5,634 nt of DNA from Dehalococcoidia bacterium. Lineage in GTDB: Bacteria; Chloroflexota; Dehalococcoidia; Tepidiformales; Tepidiformaceae. The stretch covers positions 1-5,634 of the forward strand of contig SLAK01000222.1 in NCBI GenBank assembly GCA_007126855.1, given 5' to 3'. The translations under genes and the position numbers were made by a program. Below the pieces are notes generated by a model, which saw only the letters and a list, made by a program, of their open reading frames with translations, did not search any database and was not told the DNA's origin. Shown piece after piece: positions 1-4,872 of the stretch. Within the stretch, counting starts at the first letter, position 1. Every line of letters begins with the position of its first letter.

Positions 1-267
1 CTGCTGCACCACTTCGGGCCCACCCGGCCGGTCCAGGTCGACGGTGATCGAGCGTTTGCCGAAGTTATCCAGTTCGAAGGCCGGGCTTTCCTGGAAGTCG
101 TAGTCGTAGCCCAGGGACTGGAGCACGAAATGGCGGAAGCCATCACCACCGGGCGGCTCGATTTTTATCACGTCGGCGCCGAGGTCGGCCATGATGCGCG
201 TGGCCGCCGGCGCGGCGAGCCAGTTCGCCACCTCGACGACGCGGATACCTTCGAGCGGAGCGGGCAT
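1..267 (-). CDS. CaiB/BaiF family CoA-transferase, N-terminal fragment
   Basis: Type III (family III) CoA-transferases move CoA from an acyl-CoA donor to a carboxylic acid acceptor in the cytoplasm. Only the first 89 codons are present; the gene runs off the left edge, so the usual catalytic aspartate, which lies further in, is not visible. The start of the protein carries the family signature: GIRVVEVANWLAAP at about residues 7-20, then MADLGADVIKIEPPGGD at about 31-47, the N-terminal nucleotide-fold region that contacts CoA, followed by a LDNFGKRSITVDL segment. The ATG at 265-267 is supported by a purine-rich Shine-Dalgarno (GGAAGGAA, 272-279) five bases upstream and by the family's usual N-terminus. 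It lies downstream of the ribokinase on the same strand, separated by 73 bases with a possible promoter of its own. Substrate cannot be deduced. The family call is secure. Confidence 0.9.
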   Translation of the reverse strand, partial: MPAPLEGIRVVEVANWLAAPAATRIMADLGADVIKIEPPGGDGFRHFVLQSLGYDYDFQESPAFELDNFGKRSITVDLDRPGGPEVVQQ

Positions 268-279
268 GCAGTTCCTTCC

Positions 280-295
280 GGCCGCACACGCGGCC
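280..295 (-). other. GC hairpin next to the Shine-Dalgarno of the CoA-transferase
   Basis: A perfect 6-bp inverted repeat, GGCCGC and GCGGCC with a 4-base loop, directly abuts the Shine-Dalgarno sequence (272-279). No T-run follows on either strand, so an intrinsic terminator is unlikely. In the transcript it would form a small stable stem at the extreme 5' end of the leader. Its role is unknown. Confidence 0.35.
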
Positions 296-301
296 CGCTG
301 G

Positions 302-331
302 ATCGTAGGGACATCCGCCGGGCACAGACAA
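302..331 (-). promoter_or_regulatory. Possible promoter of the CoA-transferase gene
   Basis: Reading the minus strand, TTGTCT (326-331) and TACGAT (302-307) each match 4 of 6 bases of the sigma-70-type consensus and are 18 bases apart. This would place transcription start near position 295, about 28 bases before the ATG. It suggests the CoA-transferase can be transcribed apart from the upstream ribokinase. It was found by eye and is unsupported by data. Confidence 0.3.
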
Positions 332-340
332 GCGCCCCGC

Positions 341-1273
341 TTACCGGGCCGCCAGCAACGCCTCGATCTCTTCTCGCCGGGGCATGGCGGATTGCGCGCC
401 CGGGCGGCCTACACTCAGCGCCGCCGTTGCCAGAGCCCAGGGTATCGATTCCCGCAGCGAATGCCCGGAGGCGATCGCCGCCGCGAGCCCGCCGTTGAAG
501 GCATCGCCCGCGGCAAGCGTGGAGACCGGCCGCGCCGGCACCGCCGGGAAAAACTCGCAGATGCCCTGCGCGTCGACAAAGCAGCCCAGGTCGCCCATCG
601 TCACAATCACGCCCGGAACGCCCTGCGCACGGAGCATCCGCGTGGCTGCCCTGGCGGAATCAACATCGGTCACCGTGACACCGGTGAGCGCTTCCGCTTC
701 CGGCTGGTTCGGCGTGACCAGGTCGGCGTACTCCAGTAGCCCGCTGGTATAGGTCCGCACGGGCGAGGGATCGAGGATGACCGTGACGTTGCGCTTGCGC
801 ACCGCGCGCATCGCACCGTGGGTCACGTCAAGCGGGATCTCCTGCTGCACCAGCAGCACCGCCGGGCCACTTATCGCGTCCGCCACGGCGTCGATCTCCT
901 CATCGCCGCAATGCGCGTTTGCGCCATAGACTGCCGTAACGTAATTTTGCGCGCGCTCGTCGACGAAGATGACCGCCACCCCGCTGGGCGCTTCCTCATC
1001 GACCAGCACATGCGAAACATCGATGCCATCGTGCGCCAGCAGATCGCGCATCTGGGCGCCGTAGTCGTCCGCGCCAACTCGGCCGATCATATGGACGCGC
1101 CCGGGCTCATCCAGCAGCCGGGCGGCGGCGATCGCCTGGTTGGCGCCTTTCCCGCCTGGCGTGGTGAAAAACCGCGATCCCTCGACCGTCTCCCCCGGCC
1201 GCGGTATCCGCGGCGTTTCGACGACGAGGTCCATGTTGATGCCGCCCAGGACGACTACCGGCGTTGCGTTCAC
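341..1273 (-). CDS. rbsK: Ribokinase-type PfkB family sugar kinase
   Basis: Cytoplasmic kinase of 310 residues, close to the usual ribokinase length, that by family would phosphorylate ribose (or a similar pentose or deoxyribose) at O5 with ATP. PfkB signature 1 is PGGKGANQA at 39-47. The second signature, STLAAGDAFNGG, is at 251-262 with catalytic base D257. The residues that hold ribose in E. coli RbsK appear conserved: N13 and D15 in GGINMD, G41, N45 and E145. The ATP-site motif TMGDLG is at 225-230 and the GAQ loop at 292-294. Odd: the Asp that normally opens signature 2 and ligates the activating monovalent cation is S251, and the matching Ser after the GAQ loop appears to be A296. The start is GTG, eight bases after GGAG (1282-1285). 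No ribose transporter or RbsR regulator lies nearby, so the natural sugar is unproven. Confidence 0.85.
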   Translation of the reverse strand: MNATPVVVLGGINMDLVVETPRIPRPGETVEGSRFFTTPGGKGANQAIAAARLLDEPGRVHMIGRVGADDYGAQMRDLLAHDGIDVSHVLVDEEAPSGVAVIFVDERAQNYVTAVYGANAHCGDEEIDAVADAISGPAVLLVQQEIPLDVTHGAMRAVRKRNVTVILDPSPVRTYTSGLLEYADLVTPNQPEAEALTGVTVTDVDSARAATRMLRAQGVPGVIVTMGDLGCFVDAQGICEFFPAVPARPVSTLAAGDAFNGGLAAAIASGHSLRESIPWALATAALSVGRPGAQSAMPRREEIEALLAAR

Positions 1274-1331
1274 AGCTGGAACTCCACACTGGGCCTCGAG
1301 GGCCCGGGATGATGAAAGATAAGCTCGCCCG

Positions 1332-1353
1332 TTTACGTCAAGTATGACGGAAA
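1332..1353. promoter_or_regulatory. Operator-like dyad upstream of the ribokinase
   Basis: Nine-base arms, TTTACGTCA (1332-1340) and TGACGGAAA (1345-1353), are inverted repeats with one mismatch around the 4-base spacer AGTA. The inner CGTCA/TGACG arms are perfect. The dyad lies in the 157-base gap between the PHP gene and the ribokinase, 59 bases upstream of the ribokinase GTG. On the minus strand it contains TTGACG (1336-1341), a fair -35 hexamer, but no -10 element sits at the right distance, so I do not call a promoter. A repressor binding site is a reasonable reading. The arms do not match the LacI-type centre expected of RbsR. Confidence 0.35.
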
Positions 1354-1430
1354 AGGGACCGCTGTGATCTGCTCGAAGGGGCCGTGAAGGATGCGTTAGG
1401 GAGACGCGAGCGCAAATTGAGATGAATTAG

Positions 1431-2462
1431 TTACCAGGCGGCACGCTGTGGCCCCGCGGTCCACTCGAGCAAGGCGGCAACCGGCCGGGTGTTCACGATC
1501 CGGCCCGCGCTCACACCACACTCCGCCGCCCGGCGGCAGCCAAGGTCCAGCCAGTCCAGCTCGCCGGGCGCGTGCCCATCGCTGTCGATGGCAAAGCGGC
1601 AGCCCTTCTCGTTGGCCATGCGCAGCAGGCGGCGCGGCGGGTCGAGCCGGTCCGGCCGGCAGTTGACCTCGATCGCCTTGCCGTGTTCGCGGCACGCGTC
1701 GAAGACGCGCCCGGCATCGAAGGCTGATTCCGGCCTCCCCTTGCCGTCGCCCAGCTTCCGCCCGGTGCAATGCCCAAGGATGTCCACGTGCGGGTTGGCG
1801 ACCGCGGCAATCATCCGTTCCGTCATCTCCGCCTTCGGCATGCGCAGCTTGCTATGGACGCTCGCGACCACCACGTCGAGCCTCGCCAGCAACTCCTCCT
1901 CCTGGTCCAGCGTGCCATCCGGGAGGATGTCGACCTCGATCCCGGTGAGAATGCGGAAGGGCGCCAGCCGCTCGTTGAGCTCCGCCACTTCCTCCAGTTG
2001 CTGCCTGAGCATGGCGGCGCTCAGGCCGTTTGCCACGCGAAGGCTCGGCGAATGGTCGGTCAGGACGATGTAATCGTGGCCCAATTCCTGGGCGGCTCGC
2101 GCCATTTCGACGATGGGTGTCTGGCCGTCAGACCAGTCGGAGTGGGTGTGGCAGTCGCCACGCAGAGCGGACCGCAGCTTCGCGGCGTCACCTTCGAGCG
2201 GCTGTCCCTCCACATCCGCTTCGAGTTCAGCCAGCCGCGAAGGGACGCGGCCTTCCAGGCATTCCTTTATTACCTGCGCGGTCGACCGGCCGATCCCGGG
2301 CAGGGCCTGCAGGGTCCCTTCCTCGCCGCGGCGCGCGATCTCGCCCGCGGCCAATTCTTCCAGCGTCGCCGCCGCCCGGCGGAACGCACGGGAACGTTGC
2401 GACGCGCCATCTCGCCGTTCGAGCAGAAAGGCAATGCGGCGGAGCGCTGCAACAGGCTCCAT
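1431..2462 (-). CDS. HhH plus PHP domain protein (PolX-like without polymerase core)
   Basis: A 343-residue protein in two parts. Residues 1-85 resemble the N-terminal 8-kDa domain of bacterial family X polymerases: an RAFRRAAATLEEL helix (25-37) and a helix-hairpin-helix LPGIGRSTAQVI (54-65) that would bind DNA. Residues 104-330 are a PHP metal-dependent phosphoesterase domain with all expected ligands visible: H105 and H107 in CHTHS, D112, H137 in TDHS, E176 in GIEVDIL, H203 in SVHS, H231 in ILGHCTGR, and D295 and H297 in DSDGH. The nucleotidyltransferase palm, fingers and thumb found between these parts in PolX are absent. By family it would be a cytoplasmic trinuclear-metal nuclease or phosphoesterase, perhaps in DNA repair; the substrate is inferred, not shown. 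There is no good Shine-Dalgarno before the ATG, and a TAGGCT box six bases upstream suggests leaderless expression. It is transcribed divergently from the DinB-like gene. A histidinol-phosphatase-type activity cannot be excluded, but the HhH part argues against it. Confidence 0.88.
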   Translation of the reverse strand: MEPVAALRRIAFLLERRDGASQRSRAFRRAAATLEELAAGEIARRGEEGTLQALPGIGRSTAQVIKECLEGRVPSRLAELEADVEGQPLEGDAAKLRSALRGDCHTHSDWSDGQTPIVEMARAAQELGHDYIVLTDHSPSLRVANGLSAAMLRQQLEEVAELNERLAPFRILTGIEVDILPDGTLDQEEELLARLDVVVASVHSKLRMPKAEMTERMIAAVANPHVDILGHCTGRKLGDGKGRPESAFDAGRVFDACREHGKAIEVNCRPDRLDPPRRLLRMANEKGCRFAIDSDGHAPGELDWLDLGCRRAAECGVSAGRIVNTRPVAALLEWTAGPQRAAW

Positions 2463-2468
2463 TGCACA

Positions 2469-2474
2469 AGCCTA
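2469..2474 (-). promoter_or_regulatory. Possible -10 box for leaderless start of the PHP gene
   Basis: On the minus strand TAGGCT fits the TANNNT pattern and ends exactly six bases before the ATG, which would make the A of ATG the first transcribed base. No Shine-Dalgarno stands in front of this ATG, which agrees with a leaderless message. No -35 box is evident. The hexamer is short, so chance is a serious alternative. Confidence 0.28.
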
Positions 2475-2537
2475 CCGAAATGCAGGCGCATGAGCGGGCA
2501 AGCGTGTACCATCGGGCCGCAGCCGCCAACCGGCACA

Positions 2538-2551
2538 CAATCACCAATCAC
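2538..2551 (+). repeat. Tandem 7-base direct repeat ahead of the DinB-like gene
   Basis: CAATCAC occurs twice with no gap (2538-2544 and 2545-2551), immediately before the GGGGGA that may act as ribosome binding site for the DinB-like gene. Two copies could bind a regulator or be a slippage product; nothing else supports a role. The rest of the 101-base divergent gap shows no clear promoter for the plus-strand genes. Confidence 0.4.
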
Positions 2552-2563
2552 GGGGGATCGAAG

Positions 2564-2992
2564 ATGGCAACACCGGATGAGCTTCGCGCGGCGCTCGCCG
2601 AGGCGAGGGCAGACTTCCGCAAAGCGATTAGCGACGCCGCCGGCGCATGGGAAAAGACGCCGGCACAGGGCGAGGGCGAAGAAGCCTGGTCGCCACGCCA
2701 GGCCGCCGAACACGCGATCGCCGCGGAGGCCTACTTCACCTCGGCCATTTGCAAAGCCTGCGGCTATCCCGGGGTGGACCGCGTTGAACCTGCCTACGCG
2801 GGCGCGGACGAAGCCATCAGGGCCTTCGACGAAGTTGTGGAGATGTGCAACAAGAAGCTCCAGTACATCACGGAGACGGACCTGGAGAAATCGCACGAGC
2901 GCTTTGGTACTGTAGAGAACCTGATGCAGGTAAACGCTGGCCACATGCGCGAACATGCTGCACAAATGCGCGCGGTGGCGGGCATGGCCTGA
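2564..2992 (+). CDS. DinB superfamily (YfiT/DUF664-like) putative metalloprotein
   Basis: A 142-residue soluble protein with the pattern of the DinB-like four-helix bundle. It has W42SPRQAAEH50 at the end of the second helix and the H127MREH131 pair in the last helix, which together give the usual three-histidine metal site. Family members bind zinc, nickel or other divalent metals; some are thiol-dependent transferases and many have no known role. The ATG at 2564-2566 was chosen because GGGGGA (2552-2557) lies six bases upstream and the protein then begins at the first helix. An in-frame start from further left would run antisense through the PHP gene and adds no family sequence. The stop is 14 bases before the LiaF-like gene, so the two are probably co-transcribed. 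Function here is unknown; there is no relation to DNA polymerase IV, which shares the name. Confidence 0.82.
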   Translation: MATPDELRAALAEARADFRKAISDAAGAWEKTPAQGEGEEAWSPRQAAEHAIAAEAYFTSAICKACGYPGVDRVEPAYAGADEAIRAFDEVVEMCNKKLQYITETDLEKSHERFGTVENLMQVNAGHMREHAAQMRAVAGMA

Positions 2993-3006
2993 GAGGAGAC
3001 CCGGCA

Positions 3007-3507
3007 ATGAGACGCGTGATGATGTTGCTCGGCGTGCTGGCCGCACTCAACCTGGCCGTGGCCGGTGTGGTGAAATTCGTTGCCAGCCGCCGCCATACCT
3101 ACGGGGACGAGGAAAGCGACACCTTCGACCTCGTTGTGCCGTTCAGTGGCCGGGAACTCGAAAGTCACGCTCGCTCATTCGCCGGCGGTTCCGTCCTCGT
3201 GATGTTCGGCGGGGCCGAAATCGACCTGCGCTTCGCCCAGCTCGACCCCATGGGCGCCTACATGGAAGTCGATTGCTGGTTCGGCGGCGTCGAGGTCATC
3301 GTGCCCGACAACTGGCGTGTCATCCTCAATGCACAGACCTATGCTGGCGGCGCCGAAAACAACGCGAGCGACCTGCTGGCGCGGCTCCCCGAGGATGCGC
3401 CGACGCTGGAGGTGGACGCGCGCGTGGTCCTGGGCGGGCTCGACATCCGCCCGGTCAGCGCCCGCGATGAGCCCCAGGGCGCCCGCGAATCAACCGCCCC
3501 CGCCTGA
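3007..3507 (+). CDS. Single-pass membrane protein with LiaF-like C-terminal domain
   Basis: A 166-residue protein. A hydrophobic segment at about residues 4-26 follows two arginines and is probably an uncleaved membrane anchor; there is no lipobox. Residues about 60-148 match the LiaF-type C-terminal domain (DUF2154-like), a small right-handed beta-solenoid with a Gly-Gly turn in each strand repeat: FGG at 67-69 with AEIDLRFAQLD, FGG at 92-94 with VEVIVPDNW, AGG at 113-115 and LGG at 142-144 with LDIRP. LiaF proper has several membrane helices in front of this domain and restrains the LiaRS two-component system. Here only one helix is present and no kinase or regulator gene is next to it, so the LiaF role should not be assumed. 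The start is fixed by GAGGAG (2993-2998) eight bases upstream. The last 15 or so residues are charged and probably disordered. It follows the DinB-like gene in a likely operon. Confidence 0.8.
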   Translation: MRRVMMLLGVLAALNLAVAGVVKFVASRRHTYGDEESDTFDLVVPFSGRELESHARSFAGGSVLVMFGGAEIDLRFAQLDPMGAYMEVDCWFGGVEVIVPDNWRVILNAQTYAGGAENNASDLLARLPEDAPTLEVDARVVLGGLDIRPVSARDEPQGARESTAPA

Positions 3508-3531
3508 GCCGCCCACGGGCGGCGGGCGCCC
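3508..3531 (+). terminator. GC-rich hairpins right after the LiaF-like gene
   Basis: Directly after the TGA a 7-base inverted repeat, GCCGCCC and GGGCGGC around AC (3508-3523), can form a strong stem. The palindrome GGGCGCCC (3524-3531) follows at once. No T-run follows, so this is not a standard intrinsic terminator; it could still pause polymerase or protect the 3' end. The remaining 75 bases before the SDR gene show only its ribosome binding site. Confidence 0.3.
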
Positions 3532-3593
3532 GATCCGGCTGGCAACGAGGCACTTGCGCGCAGAGCCCGGAGACGGAATGCTGCTACGCCAGC

Positions 3594-3599
3594 AGGAGG
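3594..3599 (+). promoter_or_regulatory. Consensus ribosome binding site of the SDR gene
   Basis: AGGAGG, a full anti-Shine-Dalgarno match, lies seven bases before the ATG at 3607. It is the best ribosome binding site in the window and settles the start of the SDR gene, suggesting efficient translation. Confidence 0.8.
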
Positions 3600-3606
3600 G
3601 CCGCAC

Positions 3607-4425
3607 ATGGAACAGGAACTCGCCGGAAAAGTCGCCATCGTTACGGGCGCCGGGCGTATGCGCAGCATCGGCCGCCCCATCGCGAAGCTGCTCGCGCAGG
3701 CTGGCGCCACTGTCGTGATTACAGGCACCGGCCGCCCGCCGGAGCGCTACCCGGACGACGAGAAAGCCGTCGGCTGGCGCGACATCGATAGCGTCGCCGA
3801 GGAAATCGAGCAGGCGGGCGGGCAGTGCCTCCCCATCGTTTCCGACGTGACCAGCGAAGAAGCGAACGAGAAGCTCGTTGAGCGCTGCGTCTCCGACTTC
3901 GGGCGCATCGACATGGTGGTCAACAACGCTGGCGCCGCGCGCGGCAACGATCGCGTGCCGACCATCGACCTGGCTTACGACGAATGGAAGAAGGTGGTCG
4001 TCACGAACCTGGACGGTACCTTCCTGCTGTCGCGTGCGGTGGCGCGCAGGCTCATCGAGCAGGGTGAGGGCGGCAGCATCGTGAATATCTCCTCGATCGC
4101 CAGCAAGCTTGCACCGGCCAACACCGCTGCGTATGCGGCTTCCAAAGCCGGCATCAACGCGCTCAGCCACTCGATGGCCATGGAGCTCGCCAGGCATCAG
4201 ATCCGCGTGAACGCGGTCTGTCCGGGCATCATCGACACCTACCGCATGGACGATATTGGCCGCGGCGAAACCTGGGACCGCTTTGTAGCCGAACGCATCC
4301 CGCTCGGCTACGCCGGCGATGGGACGGAATGCGCCGAGATGGTGCTCTTTCTGGTGTCCGAGCGCGGCAAGTGGATCACCGGCCAGGCGATCAACGTCGA
4401 CGGCGGCACCGTCTGGGGCAACTAA
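3607..4425 (+). CDS. SDR family NAD(P)-dependent oxidoreductase
   Basis: A cytoplasmic short-chain dehydrogenase/reductase of 272 residues that should interconvert a carbonyl and an alcohol with NAD(P)(H). The Rossmann fold opens with VTGAGRMRSIGR at 12-23. D80 in SDVT contacts adenine, NNAG is at 106-109, and the active site is N134, S163 in NISS, Y176 and K180 in YAASK. CPGII (205-209) and VDGG (264-267) complete the classical core. Two features stand out. The glycine-rich loop has two extra residues and Ser where classical SDRs have the middle Gly. A long loop after the second strand, GRPPERYPDDEKAVGWRDID (42-61), replaces the usual short turn. The arginine there could favour NADP, but this is a guess. 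It is FabG-like in general shape; the substrate is unknown and no partner gene identifies it. It is 99 bases from the LiaF-like gene, so it may be separately transcribed. Confidence 0.92.
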   Translation: MEQELAGKVAIVTGAGRMRSIGRPIAKLLAQAGATVVITGTGRPPERYPDDEKAVGWRDIDSVAEEIEQAGGQCLPIVSDVTSEEANEKLVERCVSDFGRIDMVVNNAGAARGNDRVPTIDLAYDEWKKVVVTNLDGTFLLSRAVARRLIEQGEGGSIVNISSIASKLAPANTAAYAASKAGINALSHSMAMELARHQIRVNAVCPGIIDTYRMDDIGRGETWDRFVAERIPLGYAGDGTECAEMVLFLVSERGKWITGQAINVDGGTVWGN

Positions 4426-4438
4426 GAGCAGCGGTGCA

Positions 4439-4457
4439 GGAATTTCACGGAAATTCC
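4439..4457. promoter_or_regulatory. Perfect palindrome between the SDR and LysM genes
   Basis: GGAATTTC and GAAATTCC are perfect 8-base inverted arms around ACG. The centre of the element is AT-rich in an otherwise GC-rich region. A second inverted pair, TGCAGG (4435-4440) and CCTGCA (4466-4471), encloses it. It starts 13 bases after the SDR stop and ends 45 bases before the LysM start. Without a T-run it is a poor intrinsic terminator. A repressor operator for the LysM gene or a 3'-end stem for the SDR message are both possible. Confidence 0.45.
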
Positions 4458-4490
4458 CGCAAGCCCCTGCAGAAGTGATCCGTTTTCGGT

Positions 4491-4496
4491 TACTCT
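4491..4496 (+). promoter_or_regulatory. Possible -10 box for leaderless start of the LysM gene
   Basis: TACTCT fits TANNNT and is followed by exactly six bases and then the ATG, so transcription would start on the A of ATG. No Shine-Dalgarno precedes this gene. The hexamer 17 bases upstream, TGCAGA (4468-4473), is only a weak -35 match. Confidence 0.3.
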
Positions 4497-4502
4497 TGCC
4501 GC

Positions 4503-4865
4503 ATGTGGCGGCCCCGGCTCCTTTACCCGGCCTTAGCCAGCATCGCGCTGGCCATTGCCGCCTGTGGTTCAGGCGATTCCGACCCGGTCGACGAAAATGA
4601 GCTCACTCCGGCTCCGGACAATGCCGGCATGCAAACGCCCGCATCCGGCAACGACGAGACACCCGCCCCACCGCCCGATGGCAACGACGAAAACAATGGA
4701 GACGACGCCGGGACCGGGGGACCGCAAACCTACACCGTGCAGCCCGGGGACACTCTGGGCGCTATTGCCCAACGATTCGGCGTGACCGTCGAGGCGATCG
4801 TTGAGGCCAATGGCATTACGGATCCCGACCTGATCGCCGTCGACCAGGAACTGGTTATCCCCTGA
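4503..4865 (+). CDS. LysM-domain lipoprotein
   Basis: A 120-residue exported protein. Basic residues at 3 and 5 and a hydrophobic stretch (7-20) lead to a lipobox, I18-A-A-C21, so signal peptidase II should cleave before C21 and leave a lipid-anchored protein outside the membrane. Residues 22-75 are a low-complexity linker rich in Pro, Asp, Asn, Gly and Thr that probably spaces the domain from the membrane. Residues 77-120 form one LysM module: YTVQPGDTLGAIAQRFGV, then VEAIVEANGI, and a closing ELVIP at the very C-terminus. LysM modules bind N-acetylglucosamine-containing glycans such as peptidoglycan. There is no catalytic domain, so a binding or scaffold role is likely. Expression may be leaderless and may be controlled through the palindrome upstream. 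It is convergent with the monooxygenase gene, with 7 bases between them. Confidence 0.87.
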   Translation: MWRPRLLYPALASIALAIAACGSGDSDPVDENELTPAPDNAGMQTPASGNDETPAPPPDGNDENNGDDAGTGGPQTYTVQPGDTLGAIAQRFGVTVEAIVEANGITDPDLIAVDQELVIP

Positions 4866-4872
4866 ACCGGCT

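Noticed and set aside
1316..1341. Sigma-70-type promoter for the ribokinase (TTGACG with TATCTT or TTATCT)
   Set aside because: The spacing is only 13-14 bases, too short for a normal promoter; only the dyad was kept.
341..2462. Ribokinase and PHP genes as a nucleoside or ribose salvage operon
   Set aside because: They share a strand but are 157 bases apart with an operator-like dyad between them, and the HhH-PHP architecture points to DNA rather than sugar phosphate metabolism.
2030..2563. N-terminal extension of the DinB-like gene in the same open frame
   Set aside because: It runs antisense through the PHP gene, has arginine- and proline-rich shadow composition with no domain, and the ATG at 2564 has its own ribosome binding site.
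1770..2915. 381-residue open frame on the plus strand
   Set aside because: It overlaps both the well-supported PHP gene (antisense) and the DinB-like gene (other frame); its Arg/Pro/Ala-rich translation is typical of a GC-rich shadow frame.
2845..3006. Longer N-terminus for the LiaF-like protein
   Set aside because: It would overlap the DinB-like gene in another frame, and the ATG at 3007 follows a GAGGAG site and begins directly at the membrane anchor.
3490..4197. 235-residue open frame antisense to the SDR gene
   Set aside because: The SDR frame carries a complete set of catalytic motifs and a consensus ribosome binding site; the antisense product shows no family pattern.
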